Shown in pieces: positions 24,512-32,958 of a stretch of DNA of 63,763 nt. Positions within the stretch are counted from its first letter, which is position 1; the number at the start of each line of letters is the position of its first letter. Location: positions 1 to 63,763 of the forward strand of contig JAGATC010000012.1 of assembly GCA_017621455.1 (NCBI GenBank). Reading direction: 5' to 3'. The position numbers and the translations under genes are program-made. The notes below the pieces were generated by a model. It was not told the origin of the DNA. It saw nothing but the letters and a program-made list of their open reading frames with translations, and did no database searches. The stretch is from Alistipes sp. GTDB lineage: Bacteria > Bacteroidota > Bacteroidia > Bacteroidales > Rikenellaceae.

Positions 24512-25024
24512 ATGACATACGTTACTTTTTTACAGATTTTATTGTGGAGCATACTCATCTGCTTCATCATTGCTGCTTTAGTCCATGGGGGTTGGCTATT
24601 GCTTCACAAAGCCCAAAGAAGACCAACTATTTTGAGGTTTATCATGGGGCAGAGCATCATGTCCGTATGTTCAGGTCTTACTATTACATTGATTTTGTAC
24701 TTCTTTTTGCTCCCTACAGCGCATGTCGTAGGATCAGATGGCTATGAGGAAAAGTTATTTATAAGTTCAGAGTGGCCGAGTCAACTTACGAACGACTATA
24801 TTGATAATCAATCTGGGCACACTCTCATTTTACATGCTGTAGGTTATGGTACATCTCAGGATGTAGACAAATCTATAATCATTCCGATTGGAGCATTTGT
24901 TAAGTGTGAACACTCTATTAGTGGATATAACGTAGATCCACCATTATCAATTACGTCTAAAAGCTCGGGGGTAGTTGAATGGTATCTCTTTACAGAAGAT
25001 GTGTTTATGGAATATATAAGATAA
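24512..25024 (+). CDS. Membrane protein of unknown function, AT-rich
   Basis: The 170 residues have two hydrophobic segments at the N-terminus (about 5-30 and 48-68) and a C-terminal soluble part of about 100 residues with polar, beta-like sequence (LILHAVGYGTSQDVDKS). I do not recognise the family. Codon use (many ATA, TTA, AGT) and base composition are clearly more AT-rich than the GC-richer neighbours on both sides, as is the next gene. The two may be a recently acquired pair. The start ATG at 24512 follows an A-rich leader. Confidence 0.65.
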   Translation: MTYVTFLQILLWSILICFIIAALVHGGWLLLHKAQRRPTILRFIMGQSIMSVCSGLTITLILYFFLLPTAHVVGSDGYEEKLFISSEWPSQLTNDYIDNQSGHTLILHAVGYGTSQDVDKSIIIPIGAFVKCEHSISGYNVDPPLSITSKSSGVVEWYLFTEDVFMEYIR

Positions 25025-25055
25025 TAATAATTTCCATTATAATTTTTAGTAAGAT

Positions 25056-25565
25056 ATGAGGATCGTTCCAAATAATATTTCGAATGAAGTATGTCCCCAT
25101 TGTGGAAAAAATATCTGTGACCCACGCTTCACAAAAACCGAGGAAGTCTACAGAGTAACTTATGTTGTGGGTAATAGGATAAACTATTTAATAGCTCATG
25201 TAGATGTACCAAAGTGTGCAGATTGCAATAAAATAAACTATTCGGTCTACGCCTATCCTATCGCTATATTCGTGATAGCGACACTAGTTGCTATAGTGTT
25301 ATTAGTGGGATGGAATATGCCGTTTATAAACTTCGTTTGGTGGGAGTTGGCTGCTATTGTGGTGTCTCTGGTCAGTTGGAGAGCCTCTAAGATCGCTGTA
25401 GCAATTGCCTATCGCTCCAGAGGTGCACGCTACTATAAGCCTATTCAGATCATGCTTAAATATGGCTGGCAGTTGGATAAATCGAAATTCATATCTCCCT
25501 TTAACGATGAAGACTTCAATAAGATGATTATGGAGATTCAGAAGGAGGGGTATACTATTACTTAA
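25056..25565 (+). CDS. Zinc-ribbon membrane protein of unknown function, AT-rich
   Basis: The 169 residues begin with a probable zinc ribbon: CPHCGKNIC (cysteines near 13, 16 and 21) and CADCNK near residue 54. Two membrane segments follow (about 68-87 and 92-112), then a basic cytoplasmic tail with RSRGARYYKPIQIMLKYGWQ. The family is not recognised. It shares the low-GC composition of its upstream neighbour, from which it is 31 bp away, so they are probably an operon. It ends before a very strong hairpin shared with a convergent gene. Confidence 0.68.
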   Translation: MRIVPNNISNEVCPHCGKNICDPRFTKTEEVYRVTYVVGNRINYLIAHVDVPKCADCNKINYSVYAYPIAIFVIATLVAIVLLVGWNMPFINFVWWELAAIVVSLVSWRASKIAVAIAYRSRGARYYKPIQIMLKYGWQLDKSKFISPFNDEDFNKMIMEIQKEGYTIT

Positions 25566-25599
25566 GACATATATAGTAAAGACTAAAAGATGTCATTGT

Positions 25600-25643
25600 A
25601 AACGATAAAGAAGCACCCTGCAAAAGGTGCTTCTTTATCGTTT
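25600..25643. terminator. Bidirectional terminator
   Basis: An 18-bp perfect stem (AAACGATAAAGAAGCACC and complement) has an 8-nt loop. It separates two convergent genes; its right arm ends one base before the stop codon of the minus-strand gene. Confidence 0.85.
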
Positions 25644-25644
25644 G

Positions 25645-26151
25645 TTAGAGTCCCAATAGACTTCGATGAACTATACGGTAGTGGGGATTATATGCCTCGC
25701 GGTAACTATCGCTATGATGCACCGTTTGACACTCTATGGCGAGCTGTGATAATGTTTGTGAATCGCTGTCGTAATCATCTAAGTCAACAACTAAATCGTC
25801 GCACACCTCACATATCGTAGCCCACTCCTGTTGCCACTCCGTAGCGGTAACATCGTCGGCCAAGGAGGCTGTCTCAATCAGCATATCGGCGAGTTCATCA
25901 GCCGAAAGTAGACCATCGCGCACAGCACGCAAATCGACACGCACATACTCGCCACGCCATCCACACGGCTCATAGTAGCTCTCACACTCACCCGAAGTCA
26001 GGGCCACCTCCTTGGCGATATACCTACGCATAACCTCACGCTCGGCGAGTATGTGCGCTACACCAAAGCGATCCTGATACATCGTCTTGTAGATGTCCAT
26101 TAGCGTAGCCTTAGGATAGCGGTCGAGAAGCTCCTCAACCGCCGTGCGCAT
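25645..26151 (-). CDS. Conserved hypothetical protein
   Basis: The 168 residues are soluble and acidic with no signal peptide. The N-terminal pattern YPKATLMDIYKTMYQDRFGVAH is reminiscent of an uncharacterised family I have seen in Bacteroidales, but I cannot name a domain. A DDLVVDLDDYDSDSQ stretch is strongly acidic, and conserved-looking histidines and tyrosines occur near the end (VHHSDSYREAYNPHYRIV). The gene starts 6 bp after the DUF362 gene stop, so the two are cotranscribed. Confidence 0.7.
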   Translation of the reverse strand: MRTAVEELLDRYPKATLMDIYKTMYQDRFGVAHILAEREVMRRYIAKEVALTSGECESYYEPCGWRGEYVRVDLRAVRDGLLSADELADMLIETASLADDVTATEWQQEWATICEVCDDLVVDLDDYDSDSQTLSQLAIECQTVHHSDSYREAYNPHYRIVHRSLLGL

Positions 26152-26157
26152 AGCTCT

Positions 26158-27138
26158 TCAATCGAGATTAACCAGCTCGTAGCTCTTCGAGCCAAGGCCA
26201 ATCTTCTCGGCATAGTCGACGATGTGGGTGCCGTGACGCGTCTTGATGCGCTCCAACAGCGGACCATTGTCGTTACCCTCCTCTGGCTCTATGTTAAAGA
26301 CAATGTCTAAGCAGGCCTGGTCGAGAGCCACAGGGTCTGTAGAAGCAAGGATACCTACATCCTTGAGCAATGGGTCTGCAGGGTGCGCATCGCAGTCGCA
26401 GTCGATAGACATATTGTTCATCACGTTGATATATACGATGTTACCCTCGCCAAAGTACTCATGAACAGACTGTGCGGCAGCAGCCATCGACTCTAAAAAG
26501 CCAATCTGATCGCCAGTGAAGCCCCACATCTCGTCGGGGTTCTCGGTGTTACCTACAGAGTGGATATAGGCCTTACCATTGCGCGAAGCTACGCCGATAG
26601 ACTGGTTCTTAAGTACGCCACCAAAGCCTCCCATGGCGTGACCCTTGAAGTGAGCAAGGTTAATCATAAAGTCGTAGTTCTCGATATTCTTACCCACAAG
26701 GTTATACTTAAGGTGAGTGGTATCCTGCACAGGAATCTTAATCTCACCCTCGGTATCCATGATGTCGACATTGGCAATATCGAAGAAGCCGTGCTCGCGG
26801 GCAGCCTTTAGGTGCTCCTCGCTTGAAAAGCGGCGACCACGGTATGCCGTATTACACTCCACGATGGTGCCATCCACCGACTGCACAAGCATGCCAATAA
26901 GCTCGGGCTTAAGGTAGTTCTTGCCACCAGGCTCACCCGTAGAAATCTTGACTGCCACGTTGCCGTGAGCCTCAACACCAAGCGCCTCATAGACATTCAC
27001 CAGACCCTCGGGCGAGATGTCCGAGGTGAAGTATACCTTTGGAGTCTCCTGGGACTCGTCGGCAGCCTCCTTAGATGGGGCATTATTACAAGCTGCAAGC
27101 ATAGCAATAGCAGCAACAAATAGCATAATTCTCTTCAT
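26158..27138 (-). CDS. DUF362 domain lipoprotein
   Basis: DUF362 proteins are of unknown function, and some carry ferredoxin domains. The ATG at 27138 gives a lipoprotein signal (LFVAAIAMLAAC, Cys17); a longer frame upstream lacks one. The mature 310 residues show VAVKISTGEPGGKNYLKPE, VDGTIVECNTAYRGRR, MINLAHFKGHAMGGFGG and the cysteine-bearing stretch MSIDCDCDAHPADPL, then DPVALDQACLD, which are DUF362 hallmarks. No 4Fe-4S CxxCxxC motif is present, so no iron-sulfur domain is fused. Location is the periplasmic face of a membrane. Neighbours are a hypothetical gene downstream and a CYTH gene upstream. Confidence 0.85.
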   Translation of the reverse strand: MKRIMLFVAAIAMLAACNNAPSKEAADESQETPKVYFTSDISPEGLVNVYEALGVEAHGNVAVKISTGEPGGKNYLKPELIGMLVQSVDGTIVECNTAYRGRRFSSEEHLKAAREHGFFDIANVDIMDTEGEIKIPVQDTTHLKYNLVGKNIENYDFMINLAHFKGHAMGGFGGVLKNQSIGVASRNGKAYIHSVGNTENPDEMWGFTGDQIGFLESMAAAAQSVHEYFGEGNIVYINVMNNMSIDCDCDAHPADPLLKDVGILASTDPVALDQACLDIVFNIEPEEGNDNGPLLERIKTRHGTHIVDYAEKIGLGSKSYELVNLD

Positions 27139-27170
27139 AAGCTTTACGATAATTTCGGTTACACATTTAA

Positions 27171-27653
27171 TCAGCGTCTCTCCTCCGTGCTCCATGCCGA
27201 ATAGGGGTGTTCGCGAAGATGAGAGTTGTAGAAGCGCTTCTCGCCCGTCACCTCGCGTCCAAGCCACTCGGGTAGTATCACCTCCTCATCCTCCTCACTG
27301 AGTTCTATTTCAGCAATAGTGAGGCCCTCATTCTCGCCATGGAACTCATCCACTTCGATGGTGTGGCCGGCATAGTCTACAAAGAATCGCTCCTTATCTA
27401 TCGTGGCACCCTCGGCCAACTGCAATAGCTCCAACGCCTCCTTTAGCTCAATCTGCTTCTCCCACTCAAAGCGCGAGAGTCCTCCATTTGCCGAAGGCCC
27501 CTTAATTGTTAGCCATGCGCTATCGTTGCCTATGCGCACACGCACCGTGCGACGCCCCGAGGCGATGTAGCCCTGAATAAGACGCATAGAGCTGTGGGCG
27601 AGGTGTTTATACTCGCCCACAACCAAATACTTACGCTCTATTTCTTGAGCCAT
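27171..27653 (-). CDS. CYTH domain protein (putative inorganic triphosphatase)
   Basis: CYTH-fold proteins hydrolyse tripolyphosphate or other triphosphates in a tunnel lined with charged residues. The ATG at 27653 gives MAQEIERKYLV, with the signature ExExK element reading EIERK; the longer open frame upstream runs into the peptidase gene and is not supported. Alternating charged strands follow: RLIQGYIASG, TVRVRIGNDSAWLTIKG, FEWEKQIE, IDKERFFV, TIEVDEFHGENEGLTIAEIEL. The 160 residues are the size of stand-alone CYTH proteins. It starts 13 bp after the peptidase stop, so they are cotranscribed. Confidence 0.88.
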   Translation of the reverse strand: MAQEIERKYLVVGEYKHLAHSSMRLIQGYIASGRRTVRVRIGNDSAWLTIKGPSANGGLSRFEWEKQIELKEALELLQLAEGATIDKERFFVDYAGHTIEVDEFHGENEGLTIAEIELSEEDEEVILPEWLGREVTGEKRFYNSHLREHPYSAWSTEERR

Positions 27654-27666
27654 ACCTGCCAAAAGA

Positions 27667-29055
27667 TTAGTTCTCAGGTGCAAACATAGGATCCCATGAA
27701 GGAAGCATAACTGGCTTCTGCTCAAGGAGCTTGAGAGTCTCGGCGGGGATATACTTCTTGTTTACTACCACGCGGAACATATACTCCTCAAACCACTCAT
27801 CTGTCATGATAAGGTTACCCTGCCAACCAGCCTGAGGACCCCAGCTATTCTCAACCATCCACTTCGTGGGATTGCCCTCATCGTCGAGGTCTACGGCAAT
27901 AAGGGTCATGGCGTGTGACGAGCCGCTGGCAAACGTGCGCACGCGCTCCTCCTTATTCATGGGGAAGTCGACGCCCATAAGCGACTCGTAGTCGAAGTTG
28001 TTGACATCGAGCGTACCCTTCTTCGAGAGTAGGAACTTACCTACGTCGCATGAGAAGTACATAGCCTTGTTGTCCTTAATCGAGGCGATAGCCAACGCCT
28101 TAACCTCATCGATGGGGAGGTTGAGATATAGCCAGTTGTCGCCATCGTAAACGTGACGGTCATACTCAATCTCGTAGACCTTATGATACTCACGCGAGGG
28201 GTCGTTCATGACCATCACATAGTCATTCTCAAGGTCGAGGTCACCGAAATACTCGGCGTAGAACGACTTGGGGGTGTAGGTCTCCGTCTTAACGACGTTA
28301 CCCTCCTTATCGCGGAGTGTCCACTCAAACTCTGTTGGTGGCACACCATACGCACGTACAAGCATAGAGTATATCTCCTTGAGCATCTCGGTCTTTAAGG
28401 CTACGGGCGAGCGGCGATCCTTCTGGTTACGGAGCGCAAGACCAAATTCGCGCAACTTAAGCTGGATAAGGTTTGACACCTGCGAGGTGTTGTTCGACTG
28501 ATAGTTCTCGGGCATAACCTCACGAGGCACCACGCCATACTTCATAATGAGGTTTGAAACGCCTGTAAACTGACCACCATCGCTCAGGGGATTCTTAAAC
28601 AACCACTCCACCTGACGATCCTCCATAGGGAGGTGCTTGGTGTCGATAACGGCCTGAAGGAAGAGGTTCGACTTCTCGAGCTGGTCGTAGAAGAAGAGGT
28701 AGTTCTGCGAGAACTCCATGCCTGCGAGGTCGTACTCCTCAATCATCTGAGCACGCAACACATTAAGACCGGTAAACAACCAGCAACGACCCGACTGATG
28801 CTGATCGGTGATACCCTTAGTGGTAACACGATGCGAGAAGTGAGTGTCAATCATAGCGAGGTTGTCGGCATTTGTTGCAAGCTCAGGTATTGCATTCTGA
28901 GCAAGAGCATTACGTGCAGCCTTCTCCGCGGCGCTATCGGTGTGACCGAGGCGAATCTCACGCATCATATCCTCGGTGATGCCGCCCTTATCTTGCTGGG
29001 CGCTAACGCTGCCAATGGTCATAAGTGCCACGGCAAGAGTAATAAATCGTTTCAT
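27667..29055 (-). CDS. Secreted C1-family aminopeptidase (PepC/bleomycin hydrolase-like)
   Basis: This is a papain-fold cysteine peptidase of the aminopeptidase C type, which trims residues from peptide N-termini. The 462 residues carry a signal peptide (cleavage near SVSAQ, residue 20), so it acts in the periplasm or outside, unlike cytosolic PepC. The catalytic Cys91 is in HQSGRCWLFTG, the histidine in GSSHAMTLIAVD and the asparagine in VENSWGPQAGWQG. EFSQNYLFFYDQLEKSN and TPKSFYAEYFG are further family motifs. It has its own promoter (29123-29130) divergent from wza. Confidence 0.93.
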   Translation of the reverse strand: MKRFITLAVALMTIGSVSAQQDKGGITEDMMREIRLGHTDSAAEKAARNALAQNAIPELATNADNLAMIDTHFSHRVTTKGITDQHQSGRCWLFTGLNVLRAQMIEEYDLAGMEFSQNYLFFYDQLEKSNLFLQAVIDTKHLPMEDRQVEWLFKNPLSDGGQFTGVSNLIMKYGVVPREVMPENYQSNNTSQVSNLIQLKLREFGLALRNQKDRRSPVALKTEMLKEIYSMLVRAYGVPPTEFEWTLRDKEGNVVKTETYTPKSFYAEYFGDLDLENDYVMVMNDPSREYHKVYEIEYDRHVYDGDNWLYLNLPIDEVKALAIASIKDNKAMYFSCDVGKFLLSKKGTLDVNNFDYESLMGVDFPMNKEERVRTFASGSSHAMTLIAVDLDDEGNPTKWMVENSWGPQAGWQGNLIMTDEWFEEYMFRVVVNKKYIPAETLKLLEQKPVMLPSWDPMFAPEN

Positions 29056-29122
29056 AGCATTTAGGTTTTATTTAGTATTATTTTGTTGCTACCCTACCGT
29101 AGGGCTTACCCCTACTGCACTA

Positions 29123-29130
29123 CAAATGTA
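29123..29130 (-). promoter_or_regulatory. Peptidase operon promoter, -7 element
   Basis: TACATTTG on the minus strand matches TAnnTTTG, 68 bp before the peptidase ATG. No good TTTG is visible 19-20 bp upstream. Confidence 0.5.
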
Positions 29131-29184
29131 CGCAAAAAATCGTTAATAACATATCGTAACCATGGAGTTTCATACTTTTTTTCT

Positions 29185-29192
29185 TATATTTG
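29185..29192 (+). promoter_or_regulatory. wza operon promoter, -7 element
   Basis: TATATTTG matches TAnnTTTG and lies 85 bp before the wza ATG; the -33 element is weak. The predicted transcript would start with the structured leader at 29204-29241. Confidence 0.55.
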
Positions 29193-29203
29193 CACGGATA
29201 TTG

Positions 29204-29241
29204 CATCGTTGCCATACTATGCAATAGTATGACCGACGATG
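29204..29241 (+). promoter_or_regulatory. Stem-loop in the wza leader
   Basis: An outer stem CATCGTTG / CGACGATG (29204-29211 with 29234-29241) and an inner stem CATACTA / TAGTATG (29213-29219 with 29225-29231) stack into an almost continuous 15-bp hairpin with a TGCAA loop. It lies between the promoter and the start codon, so it may control elongation or translation of the export operon (inference). Confidence 0.55.
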
Positions 29242-29276
29242 GTTAATAGAGTAACGTCAATACAGAGAATAAAATT

Positions 29277-30086
29277 ATGTCAAAGATGAGATATATCAGA
29301 CTCATGGTGCTGGGTGCTATATTACTGCTTGGTGCATGTAACGCACAGCGTAATGTACTCTATCTGCAAGATGTTGAGAGCGGCTCGGAGATTGTGCTAC
29401 CAGAGAACTACCTCATACGCCTCAAGCCCCTTGACCAGATAACGATGATGGTTAATAGCCGTACCCCAGAGCTCGCCATCCCCTTCAACTCATCGTCGAG
29501 TTTCAACTCACTCACAGGAGAGGTCATGACAGGCACAACCAACGAGAACAACCTTCAGGTGCTCACCATCAGCAACGATGGCTACCTCACCGTGCCCGTT
29601 ATTGGCGATGTATACTGCGTGGGAATGACACGCAATGAACTCGAAGCAGAGATTGAGAAGCGTATAATTGAGGGTGGCTACCTTGCCGACCCACAGGTCA
29701 ACGTACGCTTTGCGGAGCTTACTATATCTATCATCGGCGAGGTTAATAAGCCTGGTCGCTACGACATTAAGAGGGATCAGCTATCTGTACTCGAGGCGTT
29801 GGCACTGGCTGGCGACTTGACAATCTATGGAAACCGTGCGGATGTGGCCGTAGTGCGCGAGAAGGATGGCAAGACTATAGTTACGAAACTCGACCTTCGC
29901 TCGGCAGATATATTCTCATCGCCATGCTTCTACCTCGAGCAAAACGACGTAATCATCGTGAGCCCCAACAAATACAAGGCTGCAACAGCAGAGATTAACC
30001 AGAATCGCTCATTCTGGATTTCGTTGGCATCGACAACAATATCTCTCGCCACACTTATAATCACAATCGTACCCCTAACAAAATAG
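29277..30086 (+). CDS. Wza-like polysaccharide export lipoprotein
   Basis: This is the outer-membrane/periplasmic export channel for capsule or exopolysaccharide. The lipobox is LLGAC (Cys21 from the ATG at 29277; an ATG at 29286 is an alternative start). The 269 residues contain the polysaccharide-export beta domain (about 40-135: YLIRLKPLDQITMMVNSRTPEL, VLTISNDGYLTVPVIGDV) and a SLBB domain (about 140-230: VNVRFAELTISIIGEVNKPGRY). A C-terminal hydrophobic segment (about 243-265) is also present. It is 6 bp from the Wzc gene. No glycosyltransferases lie nearby, so the polymer it exports is made elsewhere. Confidence 0.92.
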   Translation: MSKMRYIRLMVLGAILLLGACNAQRNVLYLQDVESGSEIVLPENYLIRLKPLDQITMMVNSRTPELAIPFNSSSSFNSLTGEVMTGTTNENNLQVLTISNDGYLTVPVIGDVYCVGMTRNELEAEIEKRIIEGGYLADPQVNVRFAELTISIIGEVNKPGRYDIKRDQLSVLEALALAGDLTIYGNRADVAVVREKDGKTIVTKLDLRSADIFSSPCFYLEQNDVIIVSPNKYKAATAEINQNRSFWISLASTTISLATLIITIVPLTK

Positions 30087-30092
30087 CAATAT

Positions 30093-32474
30093 ATGTCACA
30101 GCATACAGAGGATAATCGCGAGGTAAATGGCGCCAAAACGCACAAGTTTGGCGTGCACGACTTCATCCGACTAATACTCCCTCACTGGTACTGGTATCTT
30201 GTATCGCTCATCATCTTCATTGGTGGTGCATGGCTCTATCTACGAATGACACCGCCAGAGTATATGCGTACAGCAACCGTACTCGTAAAGGACTCACGCA
30301 AGGGCTCGGGCACGGAGGTGACAGCCTTCAGCGACATCATGGGAGGCATCGGACGCCGCTCGGTGGATAACGAGATTCACATATTCGAGTCGCGCCGCCT
30401 CATGGAGAGCGTAGTGAAGCGTTTCGACCTTACCACACGTTACACCATAGAGGGAAGACTGCGCACCACCGACCTTTACGGTCGTAGCCCTATGCTCGTA
30501 AAGTTCACCGACCCAAACAACGACGCCACAGGCTCGTTTAAGTATAGCGTCGATAGTAATGGCGACGTGCACATCAACAGCTTCGACGACAACAGCTCCT
30601 TTACGGCGGTAGTAACACCTGGCGATACTATAGCCACGCCCCTTGGTAACATAACCTTTATCGCCACACCATACTCCAACGAGGATTACGAGGTAACGGT
30701 AACTAAGATGCCTCTGAACAACGTGGTGGAGGCATACCGCAGCAAGCTTAAGTGCGAGATTGTAGACAAGCAGGCATCGGTCATAAACATTTCGATGACC
30801 GACGAGGTAGCGCTACGTGCCGAGGATGTTATCAACGGCATTATCGACGCCTATAACCTTGATGCTATTGGCGACAAGCAGGAGATCTCGCGCCTCACCG
30901 AGGAGTTTATCAACGAGCGACTTATATCGTTGGGCAACGAGCTAAACCTCGCCGACGAGGAGGTGGCAAACTACAAGCAGTCGAATCGTCTCTACAGCCC
31001 CGAAGAGGAGGCGGCAATGAGTGCGGAGGAGATACAGCAGCTTAAGCAGAATGCCTTATCGCTCGAGGCCAACCTCGAGATGGCTAAGTATATTCACACA
31101 TACATCACCGAAGAGGGCAGCGAGCTACGTCTCATACCCGCATCTACAGCCATGGCAAGTGGCATGTCGCAGGGCTTAGCATCGCAAATCGAGGCATACA
31201 ACCACCAGTTGCTCGAGTACCAGCGTCTTGCGACGTCATCGTCGGCAAGCAACCCCATTATAGTAGACCTCCAGGCGCAACTTATCGCCATGCGTGCGAC
31301 CATCATATCGTCACTTGACTCGCATATAGCCACACTCAAGCTACAGATTGACCAGGTGAACCGCGAACAACTTAGGGCCGACAGCCGCATGGAGGGCTCA
31401 CCACAGAAGGAGCGCGAGCTGCTATCTATCGTGCGCCAGCAGAAGGTTAAGGAGGAGCTATACATCTATCTGCTTACAAAGCTCGAGGAGAATGCTCTGA
31501 CAGGCGCCACAGCGGAGAGTAACGCCCGCATTATAGACACAGCATACGGCAGCGACAAGCCCGTGAGCCCCAAGCCTATGTACGTCTACCTGATAGCGAT
31601 ATGCATAGCATTGCTTCTACCATTCGCCATACTATACTTAGCCGAGATACTCAACACAAAGGTACGCTCACGTCGCGAGGTGGAGGAGGCCATTAGCGCC
31701 CCATTCCTTGGCGATATTCCCCGCTACGATGGCAAGTCCGACCGCGGCATTGTGGTTAAAGAGGAGAGTCGCGATGGTGTGAGCGAGGCATTCCGTATGC
31801 TTAGAACAAACCTCAGCTTCATGGCGGTATCGAAGAGCATGAATGTCATCATGCTCACCTCGTCAGTGCCCCACAGCGGTAAGACCTTCGTATCGATAAA
31901 CCTCGCCGTAACGCTTGCATCGACAGGTAAGCGCGTGGCTCTCGTCGACCTCGACCTTCGCCGCCGCACCCTATCTAAGCAGTTCGGACACCGCAACGAC
32001 CGCCGTGGCATCACAAGCTACCTAACAGATAAGATTGGCTCACTCAACGAGATTATCGTACGCGATGAGATTGAGGGTGTTGACGCAATATTCGCAGGAC
32101 CTCAGCCACCCAACCCCGCTGAGATATTGATGTCGGAGCGTATGAAGGAGTTTATGCAGGAGCTGCGCACACGCTACGACTATGTCATCGTCGACAGCGT
32201 TCCCGCACTCGCTGTGGCCGACGCTATGGTCATCGACCCTCTTGTCGACCTCTCGATATATGTGGTACGCTACGGCAACCTCGACCGCAATCAGCTGCCC
32301 GACATCGAGCGTCTGCACAAGGATAAGCGCATACACAACATGGGGGTGGTTTTCAACGGTGCTAAGCAGTCGAAGCATGGCTACGGCTATGGCTATGGTT
32401 ACTATAGCGACGAGGAGCTATCTCCCGCAAAGCGCCGTTTGCACAAGTTCCTGTCATACTTTAAGAAGCACTAA
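30093..32474 (+). CDS. Wzc-like chain-length regulator / BY-type tyrosine kinase
   Basis: This inner-membrane protein controls polysaccharide polymerisation and export, cycling through autophosphorylation. Its 793 residues hold a Wzz domain between two membrane helices (about 28-47 and 500-520) with a long periplasmic coiled coil (about 265-470), and a cytoplasmic BY-kinase domain: Walker A around SSVPHSGKT (S595-T598), Walker A' VALVDLDLRR, Walker B DYVIVDSVP. The C-terminal tail has a tyrosine cluster (GYGYGYGYYSDEE), the expected autophosphorylation site. The HAD phosphatase gene begins 3 bp after the stop codon. Confidence 0.93.
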   Translation: MSQHTEDNREVNGAKTHKFGVHDFIRLILPHWYWYLVSLIIFIGGAWLYLRMTPPEYMRTATVLVKDSRKGSGTEVTAFSDIMGGIGRRSVDNEIHIFESRRLMESVVKRFDLTTRYTIEGRLRTTDLYGRSPMLVKFTDPNNDATGSFKYSVDSNGDVHINSFDDNSSFTAVVTPGDTIATPLGNITFIATPYSNEDYEVTVTKMPLNNVVEAYRSKLKCEIVDKQASVINISMTDEVALRAEDVINGIIDAYNLDAIGDKQEISRLTEEFINERLISLGNELNLADEEVANYKQSNRLYSPEEEAAMSAEEIQQLKQNALSLEANLEMAKYIHTYITEEGSELRLIPASTAMASGMSQGLASQIEAYNHQLLEYQRLATSSSASNPIIVDLQAQLIAMRATIISSLDSHIATLKLQIDQVNREQLRADSRMEGSPQKERELLSIVRQQKVKEELYIYLLTKLEENALTGATAESNARIIDTAYGSDKPVSPKPMYVYLIAICIALLLPFAILYLAEILNTKVRSRREVEEAISAPFLGDIPRYDGKSDRGIVVKEESRDGVSEAFRMLRTNLSFMAVSKSMNVIMLTSSVPHSGKTFVSINLAVTLASTGKRVALVDLDLRRRTLSKQFGHRNDRRGITSYLTDKIGSLNEIIVRDEIEGVDAIFAGPQPPNPAEILMSERMKEFMQELRTRYDYVIVDSVPALAVADAMVIDPLVDLSIYVVRYGNLDRNQLPDIERLHKDKRIHNMGVVFNGAKQSKHGYGYGYGYYSDEELSPAKRRLHKFLSYFKKH

Positions 32475-32476
32475 GT

Positions 32477-32869
32477 ATGAGCAAGGATAGCAAGTGGACT
32501 ATTGCCATCGACTTCGACGGCACATGCGTCGAGCACGACTACCCCGCTGTTGGCATGGATGTCGAGGGTGCTGTGGATACGCTCCGCGCACTGAACAAGC
32601 GTGGGCATCGCCTAATACTCTACACCATGCGCTCGGGCGAGAAGCTTGAGGCGGCATTGAAGTGGTTCAAGGAGCGAAAGATTACGCTATGGGCAGTAAA
32701 CCGCAACCCCGAGCAGGAGGAGTGGACCGAGTCACCAAAGGTATTCGCCGACCTCTACATCGACGACTCAGCGCTTGGTTGCCCCATTATGTTTATAGAG
32801 GGCGTGCGTCGTCCCGTAGTTAAGTGGGCAAAGGTGCGCTCACAACTCGAGTTCGACGGAGTGCTTTAG
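32477..32869 (+). CDS. Small HAD-family phosphatase
   Basis: This is a minimal HAD hydrolase of 130 residues. Motif I is AIDFDGT (nucleophile D12, acid/base D14), motif II is in LILYTMRSG (Thr), followed by a lysine in the AALKWFKERK helix, and motif IV is ADLYIDDSALG. No cap domain insert is visible, so it is a C0-type enzyme that could act on exposed substrates. It resembles B. thetaiotaomicron BT0820-type proteins (recalled, not searched). Its position 3 bp after a BY-kinase gene raises the possibility that it dephosphorylates Wzc or a polysaccharide precursor, but this is unproven. Confidence 0.85.
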   Translation: MSKDSKWTIAIDFDGTCVEHDYPAVGMDVEGAVDTLRALNKRGHRLILYTMRSGEKLEAALKWFKERKITLWAVNRNPEQEEWTESPKVFADLYIDDSALGCPIMFIEGVRRPVVKWAKVRSQLEFDGVL

Positions 32870-32878
32870 TGAGATGAG

Positions 32879-32936
32879 TAGCATAAACAGATAACGCAGC
32901 AACCAAACATGGTTACTGCGTTATCTGTTTATGCTA
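32879..32936. terminator. Very long bidirectional hairpin
   Basis: Two 26-nt arms (32879-32904 and 32911-32936) pair with a single mismatch around a 6-nt loop, between two convergent genes. There is no long T-run, but the stem is unusually long. Confidence 0.75.
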
Positions 32937-32958
32937 TATCTCTTAAATATTATTTCAA

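Noticed and set aside
26158..27267. Longer DUF362 reading frame starting at 27267
   Set aside because: It overlaps the CYTH coding region, and the lipoprotein signal begins at 27138.
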